Shown here: piece by piece, positions 60,974 through 64,000 of the stretch | Layout: every line of letters starts with the position of its first letter | How positions within the stretch are numbered: the first letter of the stretch is position 1 | Assembly: GCF_900230255.1 (NCBI RefSeq) | Contig: NZ_OCNJ01000005.1 | Span: 360,776-424,775 of the forward strand | Length of the DNA stretch: 64,000 nucleotides | Direction: 5' to 3' | From: Caenispirillum bisanense | Lineage (GTDB): Bacteria; Pseudomonadota; Alphaproteobacteria; Rhodospirillales; Rhodospirillaceae | Program-made: the position numbers and the translations under genes | Notes under the pieces: model-generated | Told to the model about the DNA's origin: nothing | Database searches by the model: none | The model's input: only the letters and a program-made list of their open reading frames with translations

Positions 60974-61243
60974 ATGACCAATGATTACCGCCACGGCAAC
61001 GACATCGCCGTCGCCACGGCCGCCAACGACAACAACCCGTTGTCGGACCACCTCACCCAAGAGCAAGCCGCCGAGATCCTGGGGGTGTCCGTTCGGACCC
61101 TCCAGCGTCTCCATGCGTCCCGTCGTGGCCCCGCCCGCATCAAAATCGGCCGCGTCATCATGTATCGCGTCGAAGCGATCCGTGAGTGGCTTGCCGCGAA
61201 CGAAAACGGGACCGTCGGACGCCCGAGCCGCCGCCGCGGCTGA
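60974..61243 (+). CDS. Small helix-turn-helix DNA-binding protein (excisionase/AlpA-like)
   Basis: The 89-residue protein has a MerR/AlpA-type winged helix at about 28-80: LTQEQAAEILGVSVRTLQRL and GPARIKIGRVIMYRVEAIREWL. Such proteins near integrases act as excisionases (recombination directionality factors) or activators of integrase genes. The N-terminus contains TAANDNNPL, sharing AANDN with two other island proteins. Its ribosome-binding site is within a hairpin. Confidence 0.8.
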   Translation: MTNDYRHGNDIAVATAANDNNPLSDHLTQEQAAEILGVSVRTLQRLHASRRGPARIKIGRVIMYRVEAIREWLAANENGTVGRPSRRRG

Positions 61244-61280
61244 CTTCCTCTTTCCCCACCAAAAACGAAGGAAATTTCCG

Positions 61281-61778
61281 ATGTCGCAGACGCTCGAACT
61301 GTATCACTTCACGACGCACCACTACCTGGCGAGCATCTTCAAGCACGGCATCTGCCGTGGCAAGACCCAGGTCACCTGGAAGCAGACGGTGGACTCCGTG
61401 TGGCTCACCGCCGACAACGACCCGAACCGACAGACCTGGGACGAGGGTTGCGAACGCCTTATGACGCCTCACGAACGACAGGTCATGATGGCGATGGACC
61501 GCATCTTTATCTCCGAGGACGCCCGCTGGCCGAACAAGCGTGAGGTTCGTCTGACGGTTCACGTTCCCACCAACGACCCCCGCCTCGTCCCCTACATCGA
61601 CTTCGCCCGCCACAACGTGAAACGGGGCGTCGATCGGGCCATCCGCAAGGCCGCCCCTGGTTGCGACGCCCGCGACTGGCACCTCTTCTTCGGCATTGTG
61701 CCGCCCCAGTGGATCGCCGCCGTCCACCAGTACACCAACAGTGCCATGAACATCGGCAAGGCGGCCAACGACAACTGA
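61281..61778 (+). CDS. Unknown protein with YHFT motif (possible ADP-ribosyltransferase-like fold)
   Basis: The 165-residue protein starts at ATG 61281, with AAGGAAA about eight bases upstream. LELYHFTTHHYLASIFKHGI followed by DSVWLTADNDPN resembles the opening of DarT/KptA/ART-like proteins, where the H in YHFT binds the NAD ribose. No clear catalytic Glu can be placed. It ends in KAANDN. Neither partner antitoxin nor target is obvious. The fold proposal is an inference; it could equally be an unknown phage protein. Confidence 0.7.
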   Translation: MSQTLELYHFTTHHYLASIFKHGICRGKTQVTWKQTVDSVWLTADNDPNRQTWDEGCERLMTPHERQVMMAMDRIFISEDARWPNKREVRLTVHVPTNDPRLVPYIDFARHNVKRGVDRAIRKAAPGCDARDWHLFFGIVPPQWIAAVHQYTNSAMNIGKAANDN

Positions 61779-61833
61779 GGAGGACGGACTTCAAAAGCAG
61801 AAAGCCACGACCTAGAGGCCGTGGCTGACGGGC

Positions 61834-61866
61834 GGCGGGGCCGCTGGAACTGGAATCGACACCCAA
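61834..61866 (+). repeat. Non-coding repeat block, copy 1
   Basis: GGCGGCGGGGCCGCTGGAAC and then TGGAATCGACACCC lie in the 214-base gap before the gene at 61993. A small stem, AGCCACG/CGTGGCT, precedes it at 61806-61828. The same block, with one G fewer, returns at 62413. Confidence 0.7.
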
Positions 61867-61992
61867 GTCCTACACCGCCTCGCCGCTCCCGTCAACCCGA
61901 ACATCGGCCGCCGCAGATTGTGTGGCCGAGCCGTGTCCGCCTACCGCGGAACGCGAACCCTGGGCTATGCCCGAAGCACGGAGAGCGAAGAA

Positions 61993-62406
61993 ATGGATCA
62001 AAGCTACCCCTTCACCGTCGGCCTGGACTTCCCCTACGAGGACGAAATCCGCTTCCGCCTTTACCACCGCATCTGGACCAGCGACGCCTTCTTCACCGTC
62101 GACGAGATCGGCGATGCCGTCGCGGAGATCGACGCGAAGCTGGACGACCTCGAAATTCCCGCCGAGGAGCGTGCCAAGACGGTCCGCGACATCCTCGACG
62201 CTGGCACCCGCTCGATGCCTTTCGACGGCTACCAGATCCGCGTCTACAGCCGCCTCGTGACCTGGCTGGCCGCCCACGAAGGCTTGGTCGGCACCCTCTC
62301 GCCCAACGGTTTCAACGGCGTCGACTACCGCCGCCGTCCCGCCACCAACGGCGGATGCCTGTCCCGCGTCCGCCTGCCCCGCTTCAGCGGCCCCTGCGGT
62401 CGCTGA
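61993..62406 (+). CDS. Hypothetical protein of the island
   Basis: The 137-residue protein is not recognised. It starts at ATG 61993 after GAGAGCGAAGAA. It is acidic in the first two thirds (DFPYEDEIRFRLYHRIWTSD, VAEIDAKLDDLEIPAEERAKTV) and basic at the end (YRRRPATNGGCLSRVRLPRF). It lies between the two copies of the non-coding repeat block, as if the gene and repeat moved as a cassette. The reading frame is open further upstream, but the chosen ATG fits the ribosome-binding site. Confidence 0.7.
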   Translation: MDQSYPFTVGLDFPYEDEIRFRLYHRIWTSDAFFTVDEIGDAVAEIDAKLDDLEIPAEERAKTVRDILDAGTRSMPFDGYQIRVYSRLVTWLAAHEGLVGTLSPNGFNGVDYRRRPATNGGCLSRVRLPRFSGPCGR

Positions 62407-62412
62407 TCCCCT

Positions 62413-62445
62413 GGCGGCGGGCCGCTGGAACTGGAATCGACACCC
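62413..62445 (+). repeat. Non-coding repeat block, copy 2
   Basis: GGCGGCGGGCCGCTGGAACT and then GGAATCGACACCC begin seven bases after the upstream stop. Here GGCGGCGGG can pair with CCCCGCCGCC at 62453-62462, placing the conserved CCGCTGGAACTGGAATCGAC in a loop. Confidence 0.7.
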
Positions 62446-62487
62446 GACTAGCCCCGCCGCCGCAACCTCCCATGGAGACGTTTCGGC

Positions 62488-62787
62488 ATGAAACATGATC
62501 TTTTCCGCCGCGTGAACGACGCGGCCCTTCCCAACGCGGCGGCCATCTGCCGTCGCATTCTCCCCGACGGCAAGCTCAACGGCATCGAATACGTCGCCCG
62601 CAATCCCCGTCGCGACGACCACCGCCCTGGCTCCTTCAAGATCAACGTCAAGACGGGCCGCTGGGCCGACTTCGCCACGGGCGACAAGGGCGGCGACCTG
62701 ATCGGTCTCGTCGCCTACCTCCACGGCCTTCGCCAGATCGAGGCCGCCCGCAACCTCGCCGTCATGCTGGGAGTGGACCATGACTGA
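62488..62787 (+). CDS. Primase-associated N-terminal domain protein
   Basis: The 99-residue protein has ILPDGKLNGIEYVARNPRRDD, GSFKINVKTGRWADFATGDKGGDLIGLVAYLHGL and ARNLAVMLGV, which match the small N-terminal module of plasmid and phage primases (shown by its landmarks). Zinc-binding cysteines are absent. Its end overlaps the Toprim-containing gene by eight bases, so the two are a split primase module. It probably acts in replication of the island or its ancestor. Confidence 0.8.
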   Translation: MKHDLFRRVNDAALPNAAAICRRILPDGKLNGIEYVARNPRRDDHRPGSFKINVKTGRWADFATGDKGGDLIGLVAYLHGLRQIEAARNLAVMLGVDHD

Positions 62788-63688
62788 CACCGCCATCGCC
62801 AAGACCTTCGCCCCGCTGACCGAGGAAGAACGCTCCCGTTCGGCGGCCAACGACAACGCGGGCCGCGAGGAGTTGCTGACCACCGTCCCGCCCGACGCTC
62901 CCCAGCCCGACTTCAACCTTCGCGGCTTCAAGGTCGCCCTCGTTTCCGACTACCAGAATCTCGACGGCTCCCTCTCCAACTACGTCGTCCGCTATCACAA
63001 GATCGACGCGAACGGCACCGAGGTTCTCGACGAGAAGGGCAAGCCGCGGAAGACCTTCCGCCCCTGGTCTGTCCTGCGTCAGGCCGACGGTACCCTGACG
63101 TGGACCCAGAAGGGCGTGAACGCCCCGCGTCAGGTGCACAATGTGCTGGCCGTCAAGAACGCGACGCACGTCGCCGTGGTCGAGGGCGAACAGTGCGTCG
63201 AACGCATGCGGGTCTTCACCAGCGAATGGGTGCCGACGACCTGGCAGGGCGGTGCGAATAGCGTCGGACGTACCGACTGGTCGACGCTTCGGGGCAAGAC
63301 CGTCATCGGCTTCGCCGATCTGGACGATGCGGGCCAGTCGGCCATGCAGACTGTGTCGGAGCATTGCCTTGCGGCGGGTGTCGCCCGCTTCGGCCGCGTC
63401 CGCATCGAGCGGATCGCCCAATTCACCGTCAAGGACGGAAAGCTCGTTCCTCGCGAGGGGCAGGTGGCGAAGGGCTTCGATGTCGGTGATCTGGCTGCTG
63501 AAGGCATGACCTGGAACATGCTGGTCGAGCATCTCGGTGAGGAGAACCTCGTCGAGTGGGATCAGCCGCCCGAAGACGCTGGCATTCCTGAGGATTACGA
63601 CCTCGAAGACGGTCGCCTCTCCCGCTTCGTGCCGACCCCGAACTGTAGAGCGACATCGTCGGTGAGGAGCGCGCGACATCGAAGGTGA
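62780..63688 (+). CDS. Toprim-domain primase-like protein, truncated by IS21 insertion
   Basis: The reading frame gives 302 residues, but the last 15 (after FVPTPN) come from the inserted element. The native part has VAVVEGEQCVERM, with the Toprim Glu, and IGFADLDDAGQSAM, with the D-x-D pair, and GFDVGDLAAEGM. It starts at ATG 62780 within the preceding gene. SAANDNAGR near residue 19-27 repeats the AANDN motif. The helicase or C-terminal part expected in such proteins would lie beyond the IS. It is probably no longer functional. Confidence 0.82.
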   Translation: MTDTAIAKTFAPLTEEERSRSAANDNAGREELLTTVPPDAPQPDFNLRGFKVALVSDYQNLDGSLSNYVVRYHKIDANGTEVLDEKGKPRKTFRPWSVLRQADGTLTWTQKGVNAPRQVHNVLAVKNATHVAVVEGEQCVERMRVFTSEWVPTTWQGGANSVGRTDWSTLRGKTVIGFADLDDAGQSAMQTVSEHCLAAGVARFGRVRIERIAQFTVKDGKLVPREGQVAKGFDVGDLAAEGMTWNMLVEHLGEENLVEWDQPPEDAGIPEDYDLEDGRLSRFVPTPNCRATSSVRSARHRR

Positions 63689-64000
63689 CACGATGGACCG
63701 CGACGGTGGTGATGATGGATCGGCCTCGCGGTCAGCGCAACGGCGATGTCGCCGGGCGGTGTCGCTGGCGGATGTCGTTCAGGTCTCCTGTCCGGTGTCG
63801 CCGGGTTCCTCGTGCGATGTCGCTGGCCCGGAAGCGGTGTCGCGGCGCGACATCGCCCGATCGACGGCGGTCTTCCGGCGGTAGCTTTCGACGTTCATCT
63901 CGAAGATGACGGCGTGGTGGACGAGGCGGTCGATGGCGGCGACGGTCATGGCCTTGTCGGGGAAGATGCTGTCCCACTGGCCGAATGGCTGGTTGGCGGT
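63644..64000 (-). mobile_element. IS21-family insertion sequence (one end)
   Basis: The element begins at TGTAGAGCGACATCG, within the primase gene, and extends beyond the window. GCGACATCG or its complement recurs at 63650, 63673, 63744, 63814 and 63847, the multiple terminal repeats typical of IS21 ends. The istB reading frame runs leftwards to 63779, so this is the istB-side end; istA would be outside. Confidence 0.8.
63779..64000 (-). CDS. istB: IS21-family helper ATPase IstB, C-terminal end
   Basis: The last 73 residues are visible. TANQPFGQWDSIFPDKAM and AAIDRLVHHAVIFEMNVESYR are diagnostic of the IstB C-terminal region, which follows the AAA+ core and helps IstA transposition. The frame stops at TGA 63779-63781 after a degenerate tail with no conserved role. 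The rest of the gene is beyond base 64000. Confidence 0.9.
   Translation of the reverse strand, partial: TANQPFGQWDSIFPDKAMTVAAIDRLVHHAVIFEMNVESYRRKTAVDRAMSRRDTASGPATSHEEPGDTGQET

Larger units (their letters stand above)
58128..64000. mobile_element. Left part of a genomic island integrated at tRNA-Gln
   Basis: The island starts directly after the intact tRNA-Gln with an integrase. The integrase and the next unknown gene have clearly lower GC than the chromosome, by eye near 50-55%. There follow an integrase remnant, an HTH protein, small unknown proteins, a primase-like pair and an IS21-family insertion. The matching right attachment site is not in the window. The left att core is expected within TTCGAATCCTGCCGCCCCA at the tRNA end. 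Confidence 0.8.

Noticed and set aside
61993..62406. Gene and flanking repeats considered as an integron cassette
   Set aside because: The repeats do not show attC architecture (no GTTRRRY core or inverse core) and no integron integrase is present.

Overview
The window is high-GC DNA (roughly 70% by eye) from an alphaproteobacterium, most likely a member of the Rhodospirillales or a close relative. The evidence is the gene content: a zinc-ribbon DNA polymerase IV, a Coq7-type ubiquinone gene, an mcd-ccr-ecm ethylmalonyl-CoA block like the one I recall from Rhodospirillum, a split glycine dehydrogenase (gcvPA/gcvPB), DUF3572, DUF2889 and DUF2937 proteins, and the dispersed palindromes whose spurious translations read like M(A/P)GLDP. 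The species cannot be named from this sequence.

Bases 1-19,060 are ordinary chromosome. In order they hold the msrA tail, an OmpA-type lipoprotein, dinB with an SOS-box-like site, a double cold-shock protein, a divergent alcohol dehydrogenase/HxlR pair, tRNA-Leu(CAA), a VTT membrane protein with dsbB and coq7, a tandem palindromic repeat patch, CBS and dienelactone hydrolase genes, an M48-like protein that has lost its zinc site, an AcuI-type reductase, a DUF4160/DUF2442-HTH pair, a second VTT protein, an ABC-2 exporter and a HAD hydrolase.

Bases 19,060-29,050 carry an AbrB-family membrane protein with NAD kinase, then the three signature enzymes of the ethylmalonyl-CoA pathway: methylsuccinyl-CoA dehydrogenase, crotonyl-CoA carboxylase/reductase and, divergently, ethylmalonyl-CoA mutase. 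This suggests acetyl-CoA assimilation without a glyoxylate shunt. A chemoreceptor and a CheW follow. Bases 29,180-36,733 hold a transglutaminase / circularly permuted ATP-grasp / alpha-E / DUF2126 operon, a conserved but functionally unknown peptide-ligation system; one of its transglutaminases ends in ten glutamines.

Bases 36,877-43,564 are an accessory stretch with an AbrB-like/Doc toxin-antitoxin pair, a methyltransferase, a YdcF-CaiB/BaiF pair, and a putative restriction endonuclease facing a vsr-dcm operon. Bases 43,664-48,883 hold two glycosyltransferases, asparagine synthase and a dihydroorotase as one tight operon. Bases 49,034-54,164 are the glycine cleavage operon gcvT-gcvH-gcvPA-gcvPB under a tandem glycine riboswitch, with a nested palindromic element inserted between gcvH and gcvPA. 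A di-heme peroxidase translationally coupled to a DAHL-PAS-GGDEF-EAL receptor follows.

From tRNA-Gln(TTG) at 58,053 to the window end lies an integrated genomic island. It has a lower-GC tyrosine integrase, the remnant of a second integrase, a small HTH protein whose ribosome-binding site is buried in a hairpin, several unknown small proteins, a repeated non-coding block, and a two-gene primase-like module. An IS21-family element, reaching past the right edge, breaks the primase. The other end of the island is outside the window.
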